Of a DNA stretch of 64,000 nucleotides, positions 8,049 to 15,160 are shown in pieces. How positions within the stretch are numbered: position 1 is the first letter of the stretch; each line of letters opens with the position of its first letter. The notes beneath the pieces were generated by a model. That model had not been told where the DNA came from and did no database searches. It saw only the letters and a program-made list of their open reading frames with translations. Made by a program: the position numbers and the translations under genes. Origin of the DNA: DAORHV01 sp964448405 (GTDB taxonomy: Bacteria; Patescibacteriota; Gracilibacteria; Peribacterales; Peribacteraceae); NCBI GenBank assembly GCA_964448405.1, contig CAYUVW010000002.1:1-64000 (forward strand), read 5' to 3'.

Positions 8049-9703
8049 TGAAGCGCTTCGGCTCCCGCATCGCGCGACTCCTTCCGTACGCCGCACTGCT
8101 GCCACCGCTGGTGGCAATGTCGATGCTGTCATTGCGCTATGGGGTGACTGTTCCAAGCGTTGAACAGTTGCAGTACGTACCGACCATGCGCACCGTATTG
8201 CTGGAAGGTCATTGGAGCTTTTCAACACTGTTTTGGCAGCAGCCCACCAGCGACCATATCGCATTTTTCCCATTGTTGGCCGTGCTGCTATGGGCGCCAC
8301 TCAGCGGATGGAATATTGGTCTTGAGCTGATGCTAACGCCGCTCTTTTCGTTGCTGAATGTATTGCTGCTGTTGCGCTTTGCACGGCACATGGGCGGCTT
8401 CGATGCACCATGGCGAATGACAACGTTGGTGTTTGTCCTGGGTGTACTGCTGTTCGCAGGGCGTCACTGGGCAGTATGGACGTGGAGCATGAACTCCTTA
8501 TTCGTCTTCATCCCCTTCTGCTGCCTGTCATCGCTCACACTGCTGTCGCACGAGAAATCCGAATGGAAATCGTTCTGTCTGGCACTTGGCATTTGCATCA
8601 TTGCAACGTTCTCGTTCGGTAACGGCATCGCCACCTGGTTTGCAGCACTGCCGCTGCTCTTTGCCGACATGCAAACATTCAAGCGACGTCGGCGAATCAT
8701 GGTGTGGCTGATAGCGGCAACGCTGTGCGGCGCACTCTATCTCTCGCAATATCACGCCGCGCAAACCGTGAAGACGCTGCCCGTACACAGCCCGGAAAGC
8801 TGGGCTCGTATTCTGCGATTCTTCTTGGTGTTATGGGGTCAGTCGCTGATCAAGGATGCAACGGCAGCACTGTTGTTTGGCGGCGCAACGCTCGCCATGT
8901 GCATAGCGTTGTTTCGGCGCTTGCCACACGCGGGCCAACCAGGTCGCGTTACCGCAGCGCTGCTCGGTGTATGTGTCTTCAGCACGATTTCAGCTGCATT
9001 GATTGCGTGGTCACGCGTATCCATGGGTCTGCCATATGCGCTGGAGTCCCGCTATGGACCGGTCATGGCAGCCGGACTCGCAGTGGTTGCCATTCTGCTA
9101 CTGCGCAAGCTGCATCCGTTATGGAGTGCGGTATTGGTAGTGGTATTGGCCAGCCTTTGGCTTGTCGGATTTCAAGGTGAGATGCAATTCGCCTATGGCC
9201 AATACGGAGTCCTGTCGCAGGGCGGTGCCTGCATGAGAACCTACCGTATTGCGTCGGATGATTGCCTGGGAAAATTGTACTTCGGTAGTGGCGGATATGT
9301 GCGACAGCAAGCCGCGACCCTGGAGGCATTGGGATACATAAAACAATGGCAACCGCCTGCCGGTATGCAATGGCTGGACGCCAAAATTCCATCCGGTGCA
9401 TTGGAGTCTCTGCAACGGGAGAGCGTCACATCGCCATGGGTTGCCAGCGGATGGGCAAAAGAACCGCAATGCGGAACGCAAACGAACATTCTTCTTACGA
9501 CCGGACCCGAACGCAGATTGATCGGTGCAACTGTCACCGTGCATTGGGCCAAGCGCACGGAGTTGCCATTCACCGACTGCTGGGCATTGGGTTGGTCACT
9601 TGTCTTGAGCAGCGACGCAATGAAAGCAGTTTCACCGGAAAGCGTGGAGGCATGGATCTACGACGAACAATCGAATCGGGCCATCCGGCTGCCTCGGTCC
9701 TGA
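8048..9703 (+). CDS. Polytopic membrane protein, possible lipid-linked glycosyltransferase
   Basis: A 551-residue protein with roughly ten transmembrane helices over the first ~370 residues and a soluble C-terminal portion of ~180 residues. The start ATG overlaps the stop of the glycosyltransferase-methyltransferase gene, so the two are coupled. The layout (helices, then a periplasmic-type domain) resembles GT-C polyprenol-sugar-dependent transferases or uncharacterised surface-polysaccharide proteins, but I see no decisive DE-type motif in the first loop. The C-terminal region has several Cys. Role proposed only from the neighbour. Confidence 0.6.
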   Translation: MKRFGSRIARLLPYAALLPPLVAMSMLSLRYGVTVPSVEQLQYVPTMRTVLLEGHWSFSTLFWQQPTSDHIAFFPLLAVLLWAPLSGWNIGLELMLTPLFSLLNVLLLLRFARHMGGFDAPWRMTTLVFVLGVLLFAGRHWAVWTWSMNSLFVFIPFCCLSSLTLLSHEKSEWKSFCLALGICIIATFSFGNGIATWFAALPLLFADMQTFKRRRRIMVWLIAATLCGALYLSQYHAAQTVKTLPVHSPESWARILRFFLVLWGQSLIKDATAALLFGGATLAMCIALFRRLPHAGQPGRVTAALLGVCVFSTISAALIAWSRVSMGLPYALESRYGPVMAAGLAVVAILLLRKLHPLWSAVLVVVLASLWLVGFQGEMQFAYGQYGVLSQGGACMRTYRIASDDCLGKLYFGSGGYVRQQAATLEALGYIKQWQPPAGMQWLDAKIPSGALESLQRESVTSPWVASGWAKEPQCGTQTNILLTTGPERRLIGATVTVHWAKRTELPFTDCWALGWSLVLSSDAMKAVSPESVEAWIYDEQSNRAIRLPRS

Positions 9704-9759
9704 TCATACAAGGAGCGTCATGGTGACCACTGCGCACTTACCCTGCAGAATAGTTGCAA

Positions 9760-9776
9760 ATGCAATGAATTTGCAT
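9760..9776. promoter_or_regulatory. Putative zinc (Zur-type) operator
   Basis: 17-bp dyad ATGCAA-TGAAT-TTGCAT. Its right arm is also the -35 hexamer of the Fur-family gene. The same dyad occurs at 36102-36118 ahead of znuA. The pairing of the two sites identifies it; binding is inferred. Confidence 0.65.
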
Positions 9777-9799
9777 TTTGAACCTCGCAACCGTATGGT
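9771..9799 (+). promoter_or_regulatory. Promoter of the Fur-family gene, leaderless
   Basis: -35 TTGCAT (9771-9776), 17 bp, -10 TATGGT (9794-9799), then 6 nt to the ATG at 9806. Confidence 0.65.
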
Positions 9800-9805
9800 G
9801 CCGGC

Positions 9806-10234
9806 ATGACGACGTCCGACAACATCGGCGCGCTGCTGAAAAAATTGGGTCTGCGTGATACGCAGACGCGCCGCTCTGTGCTGCAAGCATTGCAGTCGAC
9901 CGCCAAACCCATGTCACCCGCAGACATTCGCGAACACATCGTCAACGGCGGCAACGTCATCAACACCGTGACCGTCTATCGAATTCTTGAAGTCTTCGTG
10001 AAGTTGGGCGCAGTGCACCGACACCCGTACAACGGCCTGTTCACGGCCTGTACCATGCCAGAAACACCCGGCCACCACGGCTTCCTGCATTGCGACGACT
10101 GCGGAAAAATCGAGGAATTCCATGACCCCGAACTGTGCCGCATGGAAGAGCGCATCGCGCGCTCGAAAAATTTCCGCCCCAGCACGCACGTCAGTGAAAT
10201 CGCCGGCATGTGCGACGCCTGCCAGTCCAAATAA
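9806..10234 (+). CDS. Fur family transcriptional regulator, probably Zur
   Basis: A 142-residue Fur-superfamily repressor with an N-terminal winged helix (TQTRRSVLQALQSTAKPMSPADIREHI, VNTVTVYRILEVFVKLGAV) and a C-terminal metal domain with HHGFLHCDDCGKIEEFH and a closing CDACQ. The two CxxC pairs form the structural zinc site. It heads an operon with a ZIP carrier and a YibE/F protein, and its promoter contains the dyad shared with znuA. Zinc sensing (Zur) is therefore the best reading over iron or peroxide sensing. The -10 is 6 nt from the ATG, so the mRNA is probably leaderless. Confidence 0.88.
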   Translation: MTTSDNIGALLKKLGLRDTQTRRSVLQALQSTAKPMSPADIREHIVNGGNVINTVTVYRILEVFVKLGAVHRHPYNGLFTACTMPETPGHHGFLHCDDCGKIEEFHDPELCRMEERIARSKNFRPSTHVSEIAGMCDACQSK

Positions 10235-10248
10235 CTCCCTTCTCTTCC

Positions 10249-11028
10249 ATGTTTACCGCCCCCGTCCTCGCCATTCTGTCCGTCATCGGCGTCAGCCTGC
10301 TGTCGTTACTCGGCATCGTGCTGTTCTTGGTTGAAAAAAAACTGATGAAACGGCTGCTGCTCTACATCGTCAGCTTCTCGACGGGTGCATTGCTCGGCGA
10401 CGTCTTCATTCATATTTTGCCTGAGATGGCCGCCGATCAGCCTGAGCACTTCCCGCGCGGCATGCTCATCATTCTGGTCGGCATTCTGTTCTCGTTCGCG
10501 ATCGAAAAACTCATTCACTGGCGTCACTGCCACATGCTCCCCGATCAGAAATGCTGCGACGGCAACCATGAGCACGGGCATCATCATCCGATCGGCATCA
10601 TGAGCACCATCGGTGAATCGATACATAATTTCATCGACGGCATCGTGATTGCAGCAGCGTTTCTCTCCAGTATTCCGGTCGGCATTTCCACGGCATTGGC
10701 GGTGGTGTTCCACGAGATTCCGCACGAGATCGGCAACGTGGCTGTACTGCTCCACAGCGGCTACAGCAAGCCACGCGCCATTTGGATGAACATCTTGTCT
10801 GCAAGTACCGCAATCGTCGGCGCTCTGGCAATCGTACTCATCAGTCGCGGCATGACGGATATCGCCGAGTACATGCTGCCCTTTGCGGCAGGTAACCTGC
10901 TGTACATCGCGGGTTCAGACTTGATTCCGGAGCTGCACAAAGAGACTCGCTTGAAGCAGGGGGTATTGCAATTGCTGTCCATGGCAGGAGGCATGGCCCT
11001 GATGTACGTTTTGCTCAATTTGGAATGA
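10249..11028 (+). CDS. ZIP family metal transporter
   Basis: A 259-residue membrane protein with about eight helices. The ZIP signature is visible: an internal His-rich loop (DGNHEHGHHHPIG), then ESIHNFIDGIVIAAAF (helix IV) and VVFHEIPHEIGNVAVLL (helix V), which hold the binuclear metal site. ZIP proteins carry Zn2+ or other divalent metals across the membrane. It starts 14 nt after the Fur-family gene with a purely pyrimidine leader (CTCCCTTCTCTTCC) and no Shine-Dalgarno. It overlaps the next gene by 4 bp. Zinc as substrate is inferred from the operon. Confidence 0.9.
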   Translation: MFTAPVLAILSVIGVSLLSLLGIVLFLVEKKLMKRLLLYIVSFSTGALLGDVFIHILPEMAADQPEHFPRGMLIILVGILFSFAIEKLIHWRHCHMLPDQKCCDGNHEHGHHHPIGIMSTIGESIHNFIDGIVIAAAFLSSIPVGISTALAVVFHEIPHEIGNVAVLLHSGYSKPRAIWMNILSASTAIVGALAIVLISRGMTDIAEYMLPFAAGNLLYIAGSDLIPELHKETRLKQGVLQLLSMAGGMALMYVLLNLE

Positions 11029-12188
11029 AGGCCGCCCGCTTCATTGCAGGGATCCTGCTCTTCGTCGCACTCTCGACCGGCACCACTCGGATATTCGCAG
11101 CTGCCGATCAGTTCGTACCCTCACATCCGCCCGAAGACGTTATGGGTGAAGAATATGGCGTGGGAACAGTGCAAGCGATACTCGGTGAAGTACAAGACAA
11201 TGCGTTTGGCTATGAACATGTCACGCAGCAGGTACGCATGCGCATGGACGACGGTACGGAATTCTTAATGCAAAACGGCATTCTGGGATCGCGCTCGGAC
11301 ATGAAGCTGCGTGTGGGCGAACGGATCATTATGAATCGCATGACAAAGGTCGATGGATCCGTACAGTATGTCTTTCGCGAACGCTACCGACTGCCTGCGA
11401 TGTATTGGTTGTTGGGCGGATTCGTGGTGCTCGGAATGATCTTCGGCGGCATCACCGGCTTCATGTCCATTGTGGGGCTCGGCCTGAGCGTGGCCGTATT
11501 GCTGCTGTTTGTGATCCCAAAAATCGCAGATGGCGCCGACCCATTGCTGGTCAGCGTACTTGGTTCGTACATCATCGCATGCACATCGTTGTATCTGGCA
11601 CACGGCTTTAAGAAACGCACGAGTGTTGCTCTGCTGAGCACCTGCATCACGTTGGCGCTCGCAGCGCTTACTGCGGTGCTCTCGGTGCAATTCACACAAC
11701 TGTTCGGCATGGGCAGCGAGGAATCAATGTTCTTACAAACCGGCCCATTCGCCAATTTGAATCTACGAGGTCTGCTGATCGGCGGATTTATCATCGGCGC
11801 ACTGGGTGTACTGGACGACGTGACCACGGCACAGACAGCGGCAATCGATGAAATCAGCAAAGCCAACCCGTCGCTAACATCACGCGAGTTGTACCGCGCC
11901 GGCTTCTCGGTCGGAAAAGAGCATATCGCATCGCTTATTAACACGCTGGCGCTGGCCTATGTAGGCGCATCGCTCCCGCTGCTGCTACTGTTTCGCGAGA
12001 ACAAAGACGTGCCGATGTGGATGATCGTCAATAGCGAAGCTATGGCGGAAGAAATTGTCCGTACGTTGGTCGGCAGCACAACACTCTTACTAGCGGTACC
12101 TATCTCCACCTGGTGCGCGGCGTATTTTCTAAAGAACCGCAGCGGACAGGTCCAGCCGGCCGATCCGCACGCGCATCATCATCATTAG
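11025..12188 (+). CDS. YibE/F-like family membrane protein
   Basis: A 387-residue protein with a signal-like N-terminus (residues 1-26, ending RIFAAAD), a small extracytoplasmic beta-rich domain (about 30-115) and seven or eight transmembrane helices. The YibE/F hallmark LGVLDDVTTAQTAAIDEI is near residue 260. The C-terminus is His-rich (PHAHHHH). The family is poorly characterised; the tail and the place third in the operon with a Fur-family regulator and a ZIP carrier point to divalent-metal physiology. It is coupled to the ZIP gene by an ATGA overlap. Confidence 0.85.
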   Translation: MKAARFIAGILLFVALSTGTTRIFAAADQFVPSHPPEDVMGEEYGVGTVQAILGEVQDNAFGYEHVTQQVRMRMDDGTEFLMQNGILGSRSDMKLRVGERIIMNRMTKVDGSVQYVFRERYRLPAMYWLLGGFVVLGMIFGGITGFMSIVGLGLSVAVLLLFVIPKIADGADPLLVSVLGSYIIACTSLYLAHGFKKRTSVALLSTCITLALAALTAVLSVQFTQLFGMGSEESMFLQTGPFANLNLRGLLIGGFIIGALGVLDDVTTAQTAAIDEISKANPSLTSRELYRAGFSVGKEHIASLINTLALAYVGASLPLLLLFRENKDVPMWMIVNSEAMAEEIVRTLVGSTTLLLAVPISTWCAAYFLKNRSGQVQPADPHAHHHH

Positions 12189-12194
12189 CAAAGC

Positions 12195-12926
12195 CTAGCG
12201 GATATCTTTATGTTTTTTGGTGGTCGGCTTTTTTAAAATTGCCTCCGACAGATAGTTTGCGGCGTACGTCGCACCGGTCTTAAAGAACCCTTCCGACTGC
12301 AAGCGACGAGCCGACGTAAAGACCCGGAACTTGGGGGAATACTTCACCGTACCGACTTGGAACAGGCGACGAGCGATGCTGGTGTCGTCGCCGTAGAACG
12401 AAATGTCGGTGTCGAACGCGCTGGCCTTGAGGAGCGCCTTGCGCTTCGCGACGAAGTTGCCGCCCACCACCATGTAACCCATGACGGACGATGTCGGCAC
12501 GGCGAAGGCATCCCACCAGAAACTAACCCACTTCTGCTGCCACTCGGGTAGATCGTAGAAATCGTATGGCCCGCTCAGACAAACAAGGTCTGCGTCGCGC
12601 CTGAACTCGCGATTGATCATCTCGAACCAGCCCTTGGGTACCTTCGTATCGGCGTCCAGGTAGGCAAGTAAGTCTCCTTTGGCTTCGGTGAATCCTCGGT
12701 GACGCGCGGCATTCGTCCCCTTCTTGGATTCATGCACCACGCGCACGCCCGAAAATTTCTTGGCGACCTTCGCGGTATTGTCGGTGCTCACGTTATCGAC
12801 CACGATGATCTCGATGAGATTCTTGGGCTTCAGTGCAAGGATGCTCTTCAGACATACGCCAATGTACTTCTCCTCGTTATGCGCGGGGATGACGATGCTG
12901 ATGGTTTGCGGCAAACGACGAATCAT
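12195..12926 (-). CDS. Family 2 glycosyltransferase (paralogue 1)
   Basis: A 243-residue GT2 enzyme with GT-A fold: SIVIPAHNEEKYIGVCL at the N-terminus, VVDNVSTDNTAKVA and the metal-binding YLDADTKVP near residue 95. No membrane anchor is obvious beyond a hydrophobic stretch around 140-165. It is closely similar along its whole length to the next upstream gene, sharing LVCLSGPYD, GYMVVGGNF and the C-terminal DIR. It is probably the product of a tandem duplication. It is last in a three-gene operon with a PAP2-like protein, which suggests glycolipid synthesis. Confidence 0.88.
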   Translation of the reverse strand: MIRRLPQTISIVIPAHNEEKYIGVCLKSILALKPKNLIEIIVVDNVSTDNTAKVAKKFSGVRVVHESKKGTNAARHRGFTEAKGDLLAYLDADTKVPKGWFEMINREFRRDADLVCLSGPYDFYDLPEWQQKWVSFWWDAFAVPTSSVMGYMVVGGNFVAKRKALLKASAFDTDISFYGDDTSIARRLFQVGTVKYSPKFRVFTSARRLQSEGFFKTGATYAANYLSEAILKKPTTKKHKDIR

Positions 12927-12931
12927 ACGGT

Positions 12932-13648
12932 TCAGCGGATATCGATGTATTCCTTGGTGACGGGCTTATGGAGAATGGCTTCGGAAAAGAAGTTGGCCGC
13001 GTACACGGTGGCGATTTTGAACAAGCCTTCGGATTCCAAGCGTCGTGCGGAGGTGAAAATACGGAAGCGCTGCGAGAACTTCACTTTGCCGGCGGCGTGC
13101 AGGCGGCGTGCGATGTTGGTGTCTTCGCCGTAGAAAGCGATGCTGGTATCGAAGCCGCCGATCTTCACCAATGCGTCGCGTGTAGCTGCGAAATTACCAC
13201 CTACGACCATGTAACCGGCGATCCAATACAGCGGCATGGCCAAAATCGTCCACCAAATGTGGACCGCCAAGCGCTTCAGTCCATGCAAATCGTAGTAATC
13301 GTACGGACCACTCAGGCAGACCAGCTTGTCGTTGGCGGCGAATTCGGTATTGATGCGATCGAACCAGCCCTTGGGCACGCGGGTATCTGCGTCGATGTAC
13401 GCAATGATATCGGCGGTGGCGGATTTCAGTCCGCACTCACGGGCACACGTCAGGCCTTTGCGATCCTCACGCACGACACGCACGCCGGGATACGCTTTCG
13501 CAAGCTCGGCGGTACGGTCGCTGCTGGCATTGTCGATCACGATGATCTCCGTCAGATTTTCGGGGCGATTGCGCACCGCACTCTCCAGACATGGACCGAT
13601 GTACTTCTCTTCGTTGTAGGCCGGAATCACGAGACTGATGGTCTTCAT
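12932..13648 (-). CDS. Family 2 glycosyltransferase (paralogue 2)
   Basis: A 238-residue GT2 enzyme: ISLVIPAYNEEKYIGPCL, VIDNASSDRTAELA and YIDADTRVPKGWF. The gap to the following paralogue is 5 bp and the gap from the PAP2-like gene is 24 bp, so all three are likely one transcript. It shares long identical blocks with its neighbour but differs in the presumed acceptor region (residues about 140-160), which suggests two related sugars or acceptors rather than redundancy (inference). Confidence 0.88.
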   Translation of the reverse strand: MKTISLVIPAYNEEKYIGPCLESAVRNRPENLTEIIVIDNASSDRTAELAKAYPGVRVVREDRKGLTCARECGLKSATADIIAYIDADTRVPKGWFDRINTEFAANDKLVCLSGPYDYYDLHGLKRLAVHIWWTILAMPLYWIAGYMVVGGNFAATRDALVKIGGFDTSIAFYGEDTNIARRLHAAGKVKFSQRFRIFTSARRLESEGLFKIATVYAANFFSEAILHKPVTKEYIDIR

Positions 13649-13672
13649 GGGCGCGGGAAACGGGAGCGGCGC

Positions 13673-14368
13673 TTACGCGCCGGAAGTGGGATCAACGGGG
13701 TTCTCGGGCGTCAGCGACAGAATATAGGCATAGTCCGCCGCGAAGACTTTCTTCGCCCACCAGAGTACACCGCTAGCCATGAACGGAACAGCGAAAACGT
13801 CAATCGAGTAGTGTGCATGCGCCAGCAATACCGTGATTCCAAACAGCGCCGAAAACAGCAGGAACATCCAGCGAATCGCCGGCTTTTCCCAGAACAGAAG
13901 AGCACAGATAAACGGATAGGCGGTGTGCCCTGAAAAGAAGAAGTCATTGGTGCCCGGGTTATAGACGAGCGCCTTGAACAATCCGCCATACCCCGGATCG
14001 ATGACATCGGGCCGGAGACCCAAAGGAGTGAGCACCATGAAGAACGCGCGTACGGCGAACAGCAGGCCAATGGCCTTGAGTGTAAACGGTACATATTCAA
14101 GATTGCGCAGGAGAATCCAGAGCAATGCGATCGTCATGAGCACTGGGCCCCAGACAATAAACCCAAATACATCTATGGCCGGCAGTCGATCGAGGAGCAG
14201 GTCGCGCGCCGGCGGCTGCGCGTACCCCAAATTGGTGGCGGCATGTTGAGCTGCCATACTCAATAATCCGCACACCACGATCACCGGCAATGCCGACAAG
14301 AGGAGCCTGCGCCATCGCGTGTCACGCAAGACCGCGCTCAGCTTGGTTGGAGAGAATGCATGGGACAT
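13673..14368 (-). CDS. PAP2/sphingomyelin-synthase-like phosphatase
   Basis: A 231-residue protein with about six transmembrane segments. The acid-phosphatase motifs appear as FFFSGHTAYP (near 145) and HAHYSIDVFAVP (near 190), whose two His and Asp form the catalytic triad. The shortened motifs are closer to sphingomyelin synthase-like/PAP2-like enzymes than to classic PgpB. Such enzymes hydrolyse or transfer phospholipid head groups or dephosphorylate polyprenyl carriers at the membrane. It is first gene of the operon with two GT2 enzymes. The -10 TAGAAT lies 7 nt before the ATG. Confidence 0.75.
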   Translation of the reverse strand: MSHAFSPTKLSAVLRDTRWRRLLLSALPVIVVCGLLSMAAQHAATNLGYAQPPARDLLLDRLPAIDVFGFIVWGPVLMTIALLWILLRNLEYVPFTLKAIGLLFAVRAFFMVLTPLGLRPDVIDPGYGGLFKALVYNPGTNDFFFSGHTAYPFICALLFWEKPAIRWMFLLFSALFGITVLLAHAHYSIDVFAVPFMASGVLWWAKKVFAADYAYILSLTPENPVDPTSGA

Positions 14369-14375
14369 GGGGTCG

Positions 14376-14381
14376 ATTCTA
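14376..14381 (-). promoter_or_regulatory. -10 element of the PAP2-GT2-GT2 operon
   Basis: TAGAAT on the minus strand, 7 nt before the ATG at 14368; leaderless or nearly so. A divergent TATCCT near 14402 probably serves the gene at 14435. Confidence 0.5.
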
Positions 14382-14434
14382 CCTCGCCGACCGATTTTGG
14401 ACTATCCTGAGACCAAACCGTTCCCCCGCCTCTC

Positions 14435-15151
14435 ATGCAACACGACATCATCCTCCGTCCATCGTATTCGGCGCTGAAGTGCACGCTCTCTCGAGGCGAA
14501 AAGCTGTGGACTGAGACCGGGGCGATGCTGGCCATGGACGCCGGCGCCACGATTGAAGGCAAAATGCAGGGCGGCATGTGGCAAGCGCTGAAGCGCACCA
14601 TTCTCACCAACGAGAGCTTCTTCGTAACGGCAATCACCGCCAAAGATGACTCCACGGAAATCTACTTGGCACCGCGTGCGGTGGGCGACATTGAGGCCAT
14701 TGAGCTGAAGGGAGAGGAATACGTGGTACAGGGCGGCGCATTTTTGGCATCCACCGAGAACATCACAACCGATGCGAAGTTCACCGGTTGGAAAGGTTTT
14801 GTAGGCGGCGAGGGCATCTTCATGATCAAGGCCAAGGGTGTCGGCACCATGTTCGTTTCCAGCTTCGGCGGCATTTTCCGCAAAGACATCCCGGCAGGAA
14901 AGCAGTTCATCGTGGACAACGGCCACTTGGTGGCGTTCCCCTCTTCCCTGCAGTACGAAATCAAATCGGTCGGTGGCGACATCGTGAACATGGTGACCAG
15001 CGGCGAAGGACTCGCCTGCGTATTCACCGGGCCGGGCAGCGTGTATCTGCAAAGCCGTAATCTCCGCACGTTCGCTGAAACACTCAATCCGTTCTTGCCC
15101 GATCGTCAAAAGTCACAAGGACGCAGCATCTTGGGTCAGGTTTTTGGCTGA
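14435..15151 (+). CDS. TIGR00266/AIM24 family protein
   Basis: A 238-residue all-beta protein of the TIGR00266 (AIM24) family: YSALKCTLSRGEKLWTETGAMLAMD at the start, then glycine-rich strand pairs such as GGEGIFMIKAKGVGTMFVSSFGG and VFTGPGSVYLQSRNL near the end. The family makes beta-barrel-like folds of unknown biochemical role. There is no signal peptide, so it is probably cytoplasmic. It has a pyrimidine-rich leader (CCGTTCCCCCGCCTCTC) and converges on the RelA-like gene 10 bp away. Confidence 0.85.
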   Translation: MQHDIILRPSYSALKCTLSRGEKLWTETGAMLAMDAGATIEGKMQGGMWQALKRTILTNESFFVTAITAKDDSTEIYLAPRAVGDIEAIELKGEEYVVQGGAFLASTENITTDAKFTGWKGFVGGEGIFMIKAKGVGTMFVSSFGGIFRKDIPAGKQFIVDNGHLVAFPSSLQYEIKSVGGDIVNMVTSGEGLACVFTGPGSVYLQSRNLRTFAETLNPFLPDRQKSQGRSILGQVFG

Positions 15152-15160
15152 ACAGGCGCC

